From positions 558,001 through 622,000 of the forward strand of contig NZ_CP029043.1 in the NCBI RefSeq assembly GCF_003074055.1: a stretch of 64,000 bases of DNA, in the 5' to 3' direction. This document shows positions 26,382 through 34,891 of the stretch, piece by piece. The translations under genes were made by a program, and so were the position numbers. Origin of the DNA: Streptomyces nigra. Lineage in GTDB: Bacteria > Actinomycetota > Actinomycetes > Streptomycetales > Streptomycetaceae. The stretch's first letter is position 1, and every line of letters starts with the position of its first letter. The notes under the pieces were generated by a model that saw only the letters and a program-made list of their open reading frames with translations, had not been told where the DNA came from and did not search any database.

Positions 26382-27182
26382 CTAGGCGCGTTTGTAGACG
26401 GGTGGCCGTTTCTCGGCGAAGGCGCGGGCGCCTTCCTTCGCGTCGGCGGTGTCGAAGACGGGCCAGCCGCGCTTGAGTTCGGCGGCGAGGCCGTCGGTCT
26501 CGGTCATCTCGGCGGTCTCGTACACGGACGCCTTCACGGCCTCGACGGCGAGCGGTGCGCAGGAGTTGACGCGTTCTGCGATCTCCAGGGCCTTCTCCAG
26601 GGCGGTGCCGTCGGGCACGACGTGTCCGATCAGGCCGATGGCGGCGGCCTCGCGGGCGCTGTAGGGCCGTCCGGTGAGCAGCATCTCCAGGGCGTGGGTG
26701 CGGGGGATCTGGCGGGGCAGGCGCACGGTGGAGCCGCCGATCGGGAAGAGGCCGCGGCGGACCTCGAAGAGTCCGAGGACGGCCGACTCGCCGGCCACCC
26801 GGATGTCCGTGCCCTGGAGGATCTCGGTGCCGCCGGCGACGCAGTACCCCTCGACGGCGGCGATCACCGGTTTGCGCGGCCGGTGGTGGCGCAGCATCGC
26901 CTTCCAGTGCAGGTCGGGGTCGGCCTCGAGCCGGTCGCGGTACCCCTCCCCCGCCATGCCGTCGCCGGCGAGGGCCTTGAGGTCCATGCCGGCGCAGAAG
27001 GCGCCGCCCGCGCCGGTGAGCACGATCGAGCGGATCGAGTCGTCGGCGTCGGCCTCGGCCCAGCCGTCGTGGAGTCCGACCAGCATCGGCAGCGAGAGGG
27101 CGTTCCTCGCCTCGGGCCGGTCGAGCGTGAGCACCAGCGTGGCGCCCTCGCGCCGCACGGTGAGGTGTTCCGTCCCGCCCAT
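26382..27182 (-). CDS. Enoyl-CoA hydratase (EchA19-like)
   Basis: A 266-residue crotonase. The oxyanion-hole segments are AFCAGMDLKAL near residue 62 and KPVIAAVEGYCVAGGTEILQGTDIRVA near residue 105; GLFEVRRGLFPIGGSTVRLPR covers the catalytic Glu region. It hydrates alpha,beta-unsaturated acyl-CoA. It is the first gene of a four-gene operon with the DUF35, ltp4-like and ltp3-like genes, and divergent from a fadD19-like synthetase exactly as echA19/fadD19 are in mycobacteria. The ATG at 27182 follows CGGGAGACGG; the upstream ATG in frame lies inside the operator region. Sterol specificity is inferred. Confidence 0.85.
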   Translation of the reverse strand: MGGTEHLTVRREGATLVLTLDRPEARNALSLPMLVGLHDGWAEADADDSIRSIVLTGAGGAFCAGMDLKALAGDGMAGEGYRDRLEADPDLHWKAMLRHHRPRKPVIAAVEGYCVAGGTEILQGTDIRVAGESAVLGLFEVRRGLFPIGGSTVRLPRQIPRTHALEMLLTGRPYSAREAAAIGLIGHVVPDGTALEKALEIAERVNSCAPLAVEAVKASVYETAEMTETDGLAAELKRGWPVFDTADAKEGARAFAEKRPPVYKRA

Positions 27183-27207
27183 GAGCCGTCTCCCGTCTGT
27201 CGAGAAC

Positions 27208-27221
27208 GAGAACAGGTTGCA
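27208..27221. promoter_or_regulatory. Candidate KstR-type operator (one mismatch)
   Basis: GAGAACAGGTTGCA fits the KstR motif TNNAACNNGTTNNA except for the first base. It lies 26 bases upstream of the echA19-like start, in the shared promoter of the divergent fadD19-like gene. Confidence 0.45.
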
Positions 27222-27248
27222 GGAGGCGACGGAGCAGTTCAAGGGTTT

Positions 27249-27265
27249 TCTGACAGGCAGTCAGA
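27249..27265. promoter_or_regulatory. Palindromic operator TCTGAC-N5-GTCAGA, copy 1
   Basis: A perfect 6-bp inverted repeat with a 5-base spacer, preceded by TTT and followed by T. The same sequence with a different spacer occurs at 40120-40136 upstream of another acyl-CoA gene unit. It is TetR-operator-like and lies midway between the divergent echA19-like and fadD19-like genes. Confidence 0.65.
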
Positions 27266-27360
27266 TTCTTTTGCGCGAAGGGTTCCCAGTCGCGCCGCCC
27301 TTTGCTCTGATGACCGGCGAACCGTCACATGGCCAGACCCCGCCGAGGTCAGGAGGAACG

Positions 27361-29007
27361 GTGGAGTACAACCTTGCCGACCTGTTCGAGTCGGTCGTCG
27401 ACGCGGTTCCCGGCCGTGAGGCGCTCGTGTACCTCGACCACCCCGGCTCGGGCGCGGAACGCCGCCTGACCTACGCACAGTTGGACGCGGCCGCCAACCG
27501 GATCGGCCATCACCTGATCGACAGCGGTGTCCGGCCCGGCGAGCATCTGGGGCTCCACCTCTACAACGGCGTCGAGTATCTGCAGACGGTGCTGGGCTGT
27601 CTCAAGGCCCGGGTCGTCCCGGTCAACGTCAACTACCGCTATGTGGAGGAGGAACTGGTCTATCTGTACCGGGACGCCGACCTGGCGGCCCTGGTCTTCG
27701 ACGCCGAGTTCACCGGGCGGGTCGCGGCGGCGCTGCCCGGCGTCGACGGGCTGCGGCATCTGGTGCGGGTCGGCCGGGTCGATCCGGGCACCACCGGGGC
27801 GCCGGTCGTGCCGGCGGTGCCGTTCCGGGCCGCGGAGGCCGCCGGGTCGCCGGAGCGCGGGTTCCCGGCCCGGTCGGGCGACGACCAGTTCATCATCTAC
27901 ACGGGCGGCACCACCGGGATGCCCAAGGGCGTCATGTGGCGGCAGGAGGACCTGTTCTTCGCCGGGCTCGGCGGCGGCGCGCCGACCGGTGAGCCGGTGG
28001 GCAGGCCGGAGGAGCTGGCCGAGCGCGTGGCCGCCGGCGGCGACGGCATCACGTTCTTCCCGACGGCCCCGCTGATGCACGGGACGTCCACGCTGACGGC
28101 GTTCATCGGCTTCGGCTTCGGGCAGCGGGTGGTGATCCACCGCAGGTTCGTGCCGGAGGAGGTGCTGCACACCATCGAGCGGGAGCGGGTCACCAGCGTG
28201 TCCCTGGTCGGTGACGCGATGCTGCGGCCCCTGGTCGACGCGCTGAACGGGCCGCTGAAGGGCACGGACTGCTCGTCCCTGTTCAGTGTGTCGTCGTCCG
28301 GGGCGATCATGTCCGACACCGTGCGCCGGCAGTTCCAGGAACTGGTCCCCAACGCGCTGCTGCTGAACAACTTCGGCTCCTCCGAGTCCGGCTTCAACGG
28401 GACGGCGACGCCGGACTCCGGTCCCGAGCGCGGCTTCCGCATCCAGGTCAACTCCCGGACCCGGGTGGTCGACCCGGTGACCCGCGAACCGGTCGGCGCC
28501 GGCGAGGTGGGCCGGGTCGCGCAATGCGGCCACGTACCGCTCGGCTACTACAACGACCCGGTGAAATCGGCCGAGACGTTCTTCGAGAAGGACGGCGAAC
28601 GCTGGGTGCTGCTGGGCGACATGGCCACGGTCGACGAGGAGGGCGTCGTCACCGTGCTGGGCCGGGGCTCGCAGTGCATCAACACCGGCGGCGAGAAGGT
28701 GTACCCGGAGGAGGTCGAGCAGGCGCTCAAGTCCCACCCGGACGTGTACGACGCCCTGGTCGCCGGGGTGCCGGACCCTCGGTGGGGCCATCATGTCGCG
28801 GCGGTGGTCCAGTTGCGGACGGGCGCGGCGGCGCCGACGCTGGCGGACATCCAGACGCACTGCCGCTCCCATCTCGCGGGGTACAAGATCCCGCGGCAAC
28901 TCGTCGTCACGGAGTCGATCCGGCGCTCGCCGAGCGGCAAGGCGGACTACCGGTGGGCCCGTGACGTGGCGGCGTCCGCCGACCTGCGGGGACGGGGAAG
29001 GGCGTAG
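27361..29007 (+). CDS. FadD19-like acyl-CoA synthetase
   Basis: A 548-residue ANL-superfamily synthetase that activates a carboxylate with ATP and CoA. The P-loop is YTGGTTGMPKGVMWR near residue 180. GSSESGFNGT, LGRGSQCINTGGEKVYPEEV and the catalytic-lysine tail RRSPSGKADYRWAR are visible. The MWR(H/Q)ED and DAMLRPLVDAL stretches and the length match mycobacterial FadD19 (548 residues as I recall), the steroid side-chain CoA ligase. The start is a GTG with AGGAGG at ideal distance. It is divergent from the echA19-like operon over a 178-bp region with two candidate operators. Confidence 0.87.
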   Translation: MEYNLADLFESVVDAVPGREALVYLDHPGSGAERRLTYAQLDAAANRIGHHLIDSGVRPGEHLGLHLYNGVEYLQTVLGCLKARVVPVNVNYRYVEEELVYLYRDADLAALVFDAEFTGRVAAALPGVDGLRHLVRVGRVDPGTTGAPVVPAVPFRAAEAAGSPERGFPARSGDDQFIIYTGGTTGMPKGVMWRQEDLFFAGLGGGAPTGEPVGRPEELAERVAAGGDGITFFPTAPLMHGTSTLTAFIGFGFGQRVVIHRRFVPEEVLHTIERERVTSVSLVGDAMLRPLVDALNGPLKGTDCSSLFSVSSSGAIMSDTVRRQFQELVPNALLLNNFGSSESGFNGTATPDSGPERGFRIQVNSRTRVVDPVTREPVGAGEVGRVAQCGHVPLGYYNDPVKSAETFFEKDGERWVLLGDMATVDEEGVVTVLGRGSQCINTGGEKVYPEEVEQALKSHPDVYDALVAGVPDPRWGHHVAAVVQLRTGAAAPTLADIQTHCRSHLAGYKIPRQLVVTESIRRSPSGKADYRWARDVAASADLRGRGRA

Positions 29008-29135
29008 TCTTTGCCCGCGGTTGACCTGCGCGCCTGAACGATGGATGACGGCGGGCCGTACGCCATGGGAGGCGGCCCCGGCCCACGGGCCCGGTCCGCC
29101 GTACCAGCAGGGAAACCGCACGGAAGGACGTACGG

Positions 29136-30947
29136 GTGTCGCACCTCACGCCCCCTCGCCAGCTGCCGGACACGGACGCCGACGGGAGCCCGGACCCCGA
29201 CGTGACGGCGGCGGACGAAGCGGAACAGGACCCGGAGCCCGGAGCACGGGAACCCGCCGCCCGTGACACGCGCCGCGGCTGGTTCGGCTGGCGCCGGCGT
29301 TTCCCGCGTACCGCGCGAGGGGTGTGGGTGGGTACGACCGTGCTGGCCGCCGTGCTGGTGTTCGTCGTGCTGCTCGTGCCCAACCGGCTCGACCAGATCA
29401 CCGTCCAGTCGTTCCTCCGCCTCCCGGTCGAGGCCATCGTCCTCGCGGCCGTCCTGCCCGTCCTGCCGTCGCGGGCCCGGCGGATCACGGCCGCCGTCCT
29501 GGGCGTGTTCGTCGGTCTCACGGCGGTCCTGAAGTGCCTCGACATGGGTTTCCGGGAGACCCTGGCCCGGCCGTTCGACCTGGTCTTCGACTGGGTGCTG
29601 CTCGCCGACGCCGCGGACTTCCTGAAGGACTCGCTCGGCCGCACGGGCGAGGTGCTCGCGGTGATCGGGGTCATTGTCGCGACCGTGGCCGTACTCGTGC
29701 TGAGCGCGCTCGCGATGACGCGGCTGGCGAACGTGCTGGCCCGCCACCGCCCGCTGGCCCTGCGCACCGCCCTGGTCCTCGGCGTCGTGTGGATCCTCTG
29801 CTTCACCCTGGGAGTGCAGTCCGGCGGCGGCCTCACACTGGCCACCAAGGGCTACACCCAGTACCTGTCGAACCGGGTGCAGTACGTCCGCGACGGCCTC
29901 GGGGACGCCGAGGTGTTCGAGAAGCAGCTCGCCGTCGACGCCTACGCCAAGACCCCGTCCGACCAGCTGCTGACCGGGCTGCGCGGCAAGGACGTCATGT
30001 TCACCTTCATCGAGAGCTACGGCCGGGTCGCCATCGACGATCCGAAGATGGGCCCGAAGATCGACGCGACGCTCAGGGAGGGCGACGCCCGGCTGAAGGC
30101 CGCGGGCTTCTCCGCGCGCAGCGGCTGGCTCGAGTCGCCGGTGACGGGCGCCGGGAGCTGGCTCGCCCACTCCACGTTCCTGTCCGGGCTGTGGGTGAAG
30201 AACCAGCAGCGCTACCGGACCCTGACCACCAGCGACCGCCCCACCCTCACCAGCTACTTCCAGAAGACCGGCGCCTGGCGGACCGTCGGCATCGTCCCCG
30301 GCGTCCGCAAAGCCTGGCCCGAGGGCGAGTACTTCGGGCTCGACCACATCTACGACTCCGAGCACCTCGGGTACCAGGGCCCCTACTTCAGCTGGTCGCC
30401 GGTGCCTGACCAGTTCAGCCTGGAGGCGTTCCAGCGGCTGGAGCACGGCAAGAAGGACCGCGACCCGATCATGGCGGAGATCATCCTCGCCTCCAGCCAC
30501 AACCCGTGGTCGCCGATCCCCCGCATGCTCGACTGGGACGAGCTCGGTGACGGCTCGGTGTTCGACGGGATCGAGAAGGAGGGCACCGACCCGACCCAGG
30601 TCTGGAAGAAGCCCGAGCGGGTGCGCACCGAGTACCGGCGCGCCATCGAGTACTCGGTGCAGAGCCTCACCGAGTGGGTCGAGCGCTACGGCACCGACGA
30701 CACGGTGCTCGTCTTCCTCGGCGACCACCAGCCCGTCCCGACGGTCACGGGCGGGGACACCGACAAGGACGTACCGATCACGATCGTCGCCCGGGACCCG
30801 AAGGTCCTGGAGCGGATCGAGGGGTGGAACTGGACGCCCGGCCTCAAGCCCGCCGACGACGCCCCGGAGTGGGGCATGGACCGCTTCAGGGACCGTTTCA
30901 TGACGGCGTACGGTCCGGACGGTCCGCAGGGTCCGAAGGGCCGGTGA
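29136..30947 (+). CDS. Membrane sulfatase/LTA-synthase-like phosphotransferase
   Basis: A 603-residue membrane protein. An acidic cytosolic N-terminus (1-55) is followed by about five membrane segments (60-235). The extracellular alkaline-phosphatase-superfamily domain (about 285-560) has the metal nucleophile region VMFTFIESYGRV, with Ser in place of the usual Thr, and the downstream metal site VLVFLGDHQPVPTV; ILASSHNPW also fits. It resembles LtaS-like enzymes that transfer glycerol- or alditol-phosphate to wall polymers; the substrate is unknown. The GTG at 29136 follows GGAAGGACG. Its 3' end overlaps the convergent hydrolase gene by 50 bases. Confidence 0.78.
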   Translation: MSHLTPPRQLPDTDADGSPDPDVTAADEAEQDPEPGAREPAARDTRRGWFGWRRRFPRTARGVWVGTTVLAAVLVFVVLLVPNRLDQITVQSFLRLPVEAIVLAAVLPVLPSRARRITAAVLGVFVGLTAVLKCLDMGFRETLARPFDLVFDWVLLADAADFLKDSLGRTGEVLAVIGVIVATVAVLVLSALAMTRLANVLARHRPLALRTALVLGVVWILCFTLGVQSGGGLTLATKGYTQYLSNRVQYVRDGLGDAEVFEKQLAVDAYAKTPSDQLLTGLRGKDVMFTFIESYGRVAIDDPKMGPKIDATLREGDARLKAAGFSARSGWLESPVTGAGSWLAHSTFLSGLWVKNQQRYRTLTTSDRPTLTSYFQKTGAWRTVGIVPGVRKAWPEGEYFGLDHIYDSEHLGYQGPYFSWSPVPDQFSLEAFQRLEHGKKDRDPIMAEIILASSHNPWSPIPRMLDWDELGDGSVFDGIEKEGTDPTQVWKKPERVRTEYRRAIEYSVQSLTEWVERYGTDDTVLVFLGDHQPVPTVTGGDTDKDVPITIVARDPKVLERIEGWNWTPGLKPADDAPEWGMDRFRDRFMTAYGPDGPQGPKGR

Positions 30948-31797
30948 GCGGACGGTCCAGGAAAGCCGTGATCCGCTGGACGAACCACTCCGGGTCGTCC
31001 AGCCACGGGTAGTGCCCGGCGCCGGGCTGGACGACCGGTTCGGCGTGCGGGAGGACGGCGGCGGACCGGCGGGCCAGGTCGGGGCACGGACCGCCGTCGA
31101 CCTCGCCCGCGAGGACCAGGACCGGGGCGGTCAGCCGGGCCAGGGCCGCCCGGGTGGCCGCCGGGTCGAAGGCGCCCTCGGAGAAGTAGACGTCGGCCGC
31201 CTCGTCGTTGCACTCGGCGTCGGCGCGGGCGTCGTGCGCCCGGGCGGCTTCGTCCCAGCGGCCGTAGAAGAAGGGCACGATCGCGGGGTCGAAGTCGCCC
31301 TCGCCGCTCAGCCACCTCTCGAACAGCGGGAACGCCTCGGCGAACCAGGGCTCGGCCTCCCGCAACCGCGCCGCCGCCCGGCGCTCCTCCGCCGTGGCCG
31401 GCATCCCCAGCACCCACGGTGTCACGGTGACCAGCGCCAGCCGGGCCACCCTCTCGGGGTGCCGGGCCGCGTACAGCAGGGCGAGGCTGCCGCCCGCGGA
31501 GTGGCCGAGCACATCCATGCGGGGCAGCCCCAGGTGCTCCCGTACCCGTTCGACGTCGTCCACGAGGCGGTCGCAGCGGAAGGTGGCGGGGTCGGCGGGG
31601 GTCCCGGACGCGCCGGTGCCGCGCAGGTCCAGCAGGACGAGGCGCCGGTGGGCGGACAGCCCGCCGAGGTCGCCCAGGTAGGCGGAGGCGCGCATCGGTC
31701 CGCCCGGCAGGACGAGGAGCGGTTCGCCCTCTCCGCGCAGGTGGTAGGCGAGCTCGGTACCGTCGGCGGCGCGCAGGGTCGGCATGGGGTCGATCAT
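30898..31797 (-). CDS. Alpha/beta-hydrolase, proline-iminopeptidase-like
   Basis: A 299-residue alpha/beta-hydrolase. LVLPGGPMRASAYLGDL gives the oxyanion segment, GHSAGGSLALLYA the nucleophile Ser, LAGEVDGGP the acid region and GAGHYPWLDDP the catalytic His. The layout matches prolyl aminopeptidase-type enzymes, but small-ester hydrolysis is equally possible. The ATG at 31797 was chosen because the fold begins right after it; an in-frame ATG at 31785 is possible and no strong ribosome site distinguishes them. The last 50 bases overlap the sulfatase-like gene on the other strand, an uncommon convergent overlap. Confidence 0.8.
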   Translation of the reverse strand: MIDPMPTLRAADGTELAYHLRGEGEPLLVLPGGPMRASAYLGDLGGLSAHRRLVLLDLRGTGASGTPADPATFRCDRLVDDVERVREHLGLPRMDVLGHSAGGSLALLYAARHPERVARLALVTVTPWVLGMPATAEERRAAARLREAEPWFAEAFPLFERWLSGEGDFDPAIVPFFYGRWDEAARAHDARADAECNDEAADVYFSEGAFDPAATRAALARLTAPVLVLAGEVDGGPCPDLARRSAAVLPHAEPVVQPGAGHYPWLDDPEWFVQRITAFLDRPLTGPSDPADRPDRTPS

Positions 31798-31930
31798 GGT
31801 CGCGGCGCGCCCCGGCCCGCAAGGTGATTCCAGGCGTCCCTCCCGTCGGCCCGTTCTCACATGGAGAAAAATCCGCTCGACCCCCTTGCCTGATCACGCA
31901 CCGCCTGAATTACTGATCCCGGAAGACCCA

Positions 31931-31946
31931 GACCGAATGATCGGTC
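31931..31946. promoter_or_regulatory. PaaR-like palindrome upstream of paaK
   Basis: GACCGA-ATGA-TCGGTC is a perfect 6-4-6 inverted repeat ending 34 bases before the paaK ATG. The spacing of its ACCG and CGGT cores (six bases) equals that of the TetR-type PaaR operator described in Corynebacterium, ACCGNNCGNNCGGT. Confidence 0.6.
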
Positions 31947-31980
31947 GCCCGGATTGGCACGGTTGGCGGGAGATCTCCCT

Positions 31981-33279
31981 ATGACGGAAGTGACGGACCT
32001 GCTGGACGCGGGGGAACGCCTCGACCTGGAGGGGCTGCGGGCGCTCCAGCTGGAACGGCTGCGGACCTCGCTGCGGCACGCGTACGACAACGTGCCGTTC
32101 TACCGGGAGTCCTTCGACAAGGCCGGGATCCGGCCCGAGGACTGCGCATCGCTGGCCGACCTGGCCCGGTTCCCGTTCACGACCAAGGCCGACCTGCGGG
32201 AGAACTACCCGTACGGGATGTTCGCGGTCCCCCAGGACCGTATCCGCCGTCTCCACGCCTCCAGCGGCACCACCGGGCGCCCCACGGTCGTCGGCTACAC
32301 CGACGGCGATCTCTCCCTGTGGGCGGACATGGTGGCCCGGTCGATCCGGGCGGCGGGCGGCCGGCCCGGCGACAAGGTGCATGTGGCGTACGGCTACGGG
32401 CTGTTCACCGGCGGGCTCGGCGCGCACTACGGGGCCGAGCGGCTCGGCTGCACGGTCATCCCCGCGTCCGGCGGTATGACCGCACGCCAGGTGCAGCTGA
32501 TCCAGGACCTCAAGCCCGAGATCATCATGGTGACGCCGTCGTACATGCTGACCCTGCTCGACGAGTTCGAGCGGCAGGGCGTCGATCCGCGCGGGACCTC
32601 GCTGCGCGTCGGCATCTTCGGGGCCGAGCCGTGGACCGAGCAGATGCGGCGCGAGATCGAGGAGCGCTTCGCGATCGACGCGGTCGACATATACGGGCTG
32701 TCCGAGGTCATCGGCCCGGGGGTGGCGCAGGAGTGCGTGGAGACCAAGGACGGGCTCCATGTGTGGGAGGACCACTTCTTCCCCGAGATCGTCGACCCGC
32801 TCACCGGTGAGCCGGTGCCCGACGGCGAGGAGGGCGAGCTGGTCTTCACCTCGCTCACCAAGGAGGCCATGCCGATCATCCGGTACCGCACCCGGGATCT
32901 GACCCGGCTCCTGCCGGGCACGGCACGGGTGTTCCGGCGGATGGAGAAGATCACCGGGCGCAGCGACGACATGGTCATCCTGCGGGGCGTCAATCTGTTC
33001 CCGACGCAGGTCGAGGAGATCGTGCTGCGCACGCCTGGCGTGGCGCCCCACTTCCAGCTGCGGCTGAGCCGGGAGGGCCGGATGGACGCGCTGACCGTGC
33101 GCGCCGAGGCCCGTCCGGACGCGTCGCCGCAGGCCCGGGACGCCGCCGCGCGGTCGATCGCGGCGGCCGTGAAGGACGGCATCGGGGTGTCGGTCACCGT
33201 GGAGATCGTCGAGCCGGAGTCACTGGAGCGCTCGGTCGGCAAGATCCGCCGCATCGTCGATCTGCGCCCCAAGCAGTGA
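31981..33279 (+). CDS. paaK: Phenylacetate-CoA ligase
   Basis: A 432-residue PaaK, which activates phenylacetate (ATP + CoA) for aerobic ring degradation. Visible marks are NVPFYRESFDKAG at the N-terminus, the P-loop HASSGTTGRPTVVGYT, AYGYGLFTGGLGAHYGAE, IYGLSEVIGPGVAQEC, RTRDLTRLLPG, GRSDDMVILRGVNLFP and the C-terminal lysine region SVGKIRRIVDLRP. The length is typical. The ATG at 31981 follows GGCGGGAG. No paaABCDE oxygenase genes are in the window, so the downstream pathway must be elsewhere if it exists. The stop is directly adjacent to that of the convergent acyl-CoA synthetase. Confidence 0.92.
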   Translation: MTEVTDLLDAGERLDLEGLRALQLERLRTSLRHAYDNVPFYRESFDKAGIRPEDCASLADLARFPFTTKADLRENYPYGMFAVPQDRIRRLHASSGTTGRPTVVGYTDGDLSLWADMVARSIRAAGGRPGDKVHVAYGYGLFTGGLGAHYGAERLGCTVIPASGGMTARQVQLIQDLKPEIIMVTPSYMLTLLDEFERQGVDPRGTSLRVGIFGAEPWTEQMRREIEERFAIDAVDIYGLSEVIGPGVAQECVETKDGLHVWEDHFFPEIVDPLTGEPVPDGEEGELVFTSLTKEAMPIIRYRTRDLTRLLPGTARVFRRMEKITGRSDDMVILRGVNLFPTQVEEIVLRTPGVAPHFQLRLSREGRMDALTVRAEARPDASPQARDAAARSIAAAVKDGIGVSVTVEIVEPESLERSVGKIRRIVDLRPKQ

Positions 33280-34779
33280 CTAGGACCGCGCGAACCGGTC
33301 GCGCAGTTCGCGCTTGAGGATCTTGCCGCTGGCGTTGCGCGGGAGCCCGTCCACGAACACGACCCGCTTCGGGGCCTTGAAGTGGGCGAGCTTCTCGCGC
33401 GCGTGCTCGATCAGCTCCGCCTCGGTGACCTCGCCGCGCGGGACGACGACCGCGGTGACCGCCTCGATCCACCGGTCGTCCGGCAGTCCGATCACGGCGA
33501 CCTCGGCGACGCCCTCATGGGTGTAGAGGGCGTCCTCGACCTGCCGTGAGGCGACCAGGACGCCTCCGGAGTTGATGACGTCCTTCACCCGGTCGACGAT
33601 CGTGAAGTAGCCGTGCGCGTCGCGCACCGCGAGGTCGCCGGAGCGGAACCAGCCGTCCCGGAAGGCCGCGGCGGTCTCCTCGGGCTTGTCCCAGTAGCCC
33701 TCGCACAGCTGCGGGGAGCGGTACACGATCTCGCCGGGCGTGCCGTCGGGGACGTCCTTGCCGTCCTCGTCGACCACACGCGCGTCCACGAACAGCACGG
33801 GCCTGCCGCAGGAGTCCATCCGGCCCTTGTGCTCGTCCGGGGCGAGGACGGTGGCGAGCGGGCCGATCTCGCTCTGCCCGAAGCAGTTGTAGAAGCCGAG
33901 CTTCGGGAGTCGTTCGCGCAGCCGCTCCAGGACGGGCACCGGCATGATCGAGGCGCCGTAGTACGCCTTGCGCAGCCCGCTCAGATCGCGGTCGGCGAAG
34001 TCGGGACGGCCCGCGAGGGCGATCCACACCGTGGGCGGGGCGAACAGGCTGTCCACCCGGCCGGCCTCGATCAGGTCCAGGAGCCGGTCGCCGTCCGGGG
34101 CGTCGAGGATGATGTTGGTGGCGCCGACGGCGAGGTAGGGCAGCAGGAAGACGTGCATCTGCGCCGAGTGGTACAGCGGCAGGGAGTGCACGGGCCGGTC
34201 GCCCGCGCTGAGGTCGAGCGCGGTGATGGCGCTCAGATACTCGTGGACGAGCGCGCGGTGCGTCATCATCGCGCCCTTGGGCAGGGCCGTCGTCCCGGAC
34301 GTGTAGAGGAGCTGGACAAGATCCTCGGTGCGCGGCTCGGGACCGTCGTGGGGTTCCGCGTCGGTGAGCCGGGCGAGGAGGGAGTCGTCGGCGTCCCGCA
34401 GGGCCAGCGACCGGGTGCCCTCGGGCAGCCGGCCGGCCAGATCGGGGTCGGCGAGGACCAGCGCGCTGCCGGACTGCCGTACGAGGTAGGCGAGGTCGTC
34501 GCCGGTCAGGTTCTGGTTGACCGGGACGTGGACGAGGCCCGCGCGGGCGCAGGCGAGGAAGCCGATCAGATAGGCGTCCGAGTTGTGGCCGTAGGCGCCG
34601 ACCCGGTCGCCGGGTTCGAGACCCTGGCCGATCAGGACGGTCGCCGCGCGTGAGACGGCGTCGTCGAGTTCGGCGTACGTCCATGAGCGGTCGCCGTACT
34701 CCACGGCGGTGCGTGCCGGAGTGCGGCGGGCGCTGCGCCGCAGCACCCCGTCAACCGTGCTGCCCTGTCCCTGCGTCAT
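33280..34779 (-). CDS. Acyl-CoA synthetase (ANL superfamily)
   Basis: A 499-residue AMP-forming ligase. The P-loop is LLYTSGTTALPKGAMMTHRAL near residue 160. FGQSEIGPL, FRSGDLAVRDAHGYFTIVDRVKDVINSGG and the catalytic-lysine tail GLPRNASGKILKREL are complete. The residues do not pin down a substrate; fatty, aromatic or steroid acids are possible. The ATG at 34779 opens MTQGQGSTVDGVLRRSARRTP. It ends flush with the paaK stop in a convergent layout and is divergent from the acylase gene (112-bp gap). Confidence 0.87.
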   Translation of the reverse strand: MTQGQGSTVDGVLRRSARRTPARTAVEYGDRSWTYAELDDAVSRAATVLIGQGLEPGDRVGAYGHNSDAYLIGFLACARAGLVHVPVNQNLTGDDLAYLVRQSGSALVLADPDLAGRLPEGTRSLALRDADDSLLARLTDAEPHDGPEPRTEDLVQLLYTSGTTALPKGAMMTHRALVHEYLSAITALDLSAGDRPVHSLPLYHSAQMHVFLLPYLAVGATNIILDAPDGDRLLDLIEAGRVDSLFAPPTVWIALAGRPDFADRDLSGLRKAYYGASIMPVPVLERLRERLPKLGFYNCFGQSEIGPLATVLAPDEHKGRMDSCGRPVLFVDARVVDEDGKDVPDGTPGEIVYRSPQLCEGYWDKPEETAAAFRDGWFRSGDLAVRDAHGYFTIVDRVKDVINSGGVLVASRQVEDALYTHEGVAEVAVIGLPDDRWIEAVTAVVVPRGEVTEAELIEHAREKLAHFKAPKRVVFVDGLPRNASGKILKRELRDRFARS

Positions 34780-34891
34780 GACTCATGATCCTCGGTGCGC
34801 CGCCGGGGCAGGTCAAGCATCCGGGGGGTCAACCGCACCGACCAGTAGGTACGCTCAACCGCTCCTTCCCTCAACGACGTCGGGAGGCACG

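Noticed and set aside
33280..34779. FadD3 (HIP-CoA ligase) assignment
   Set aside because: The length is close to FadD3, but no diagnostic segment was seen and paaK is its neighbour, so the substrate is left open.
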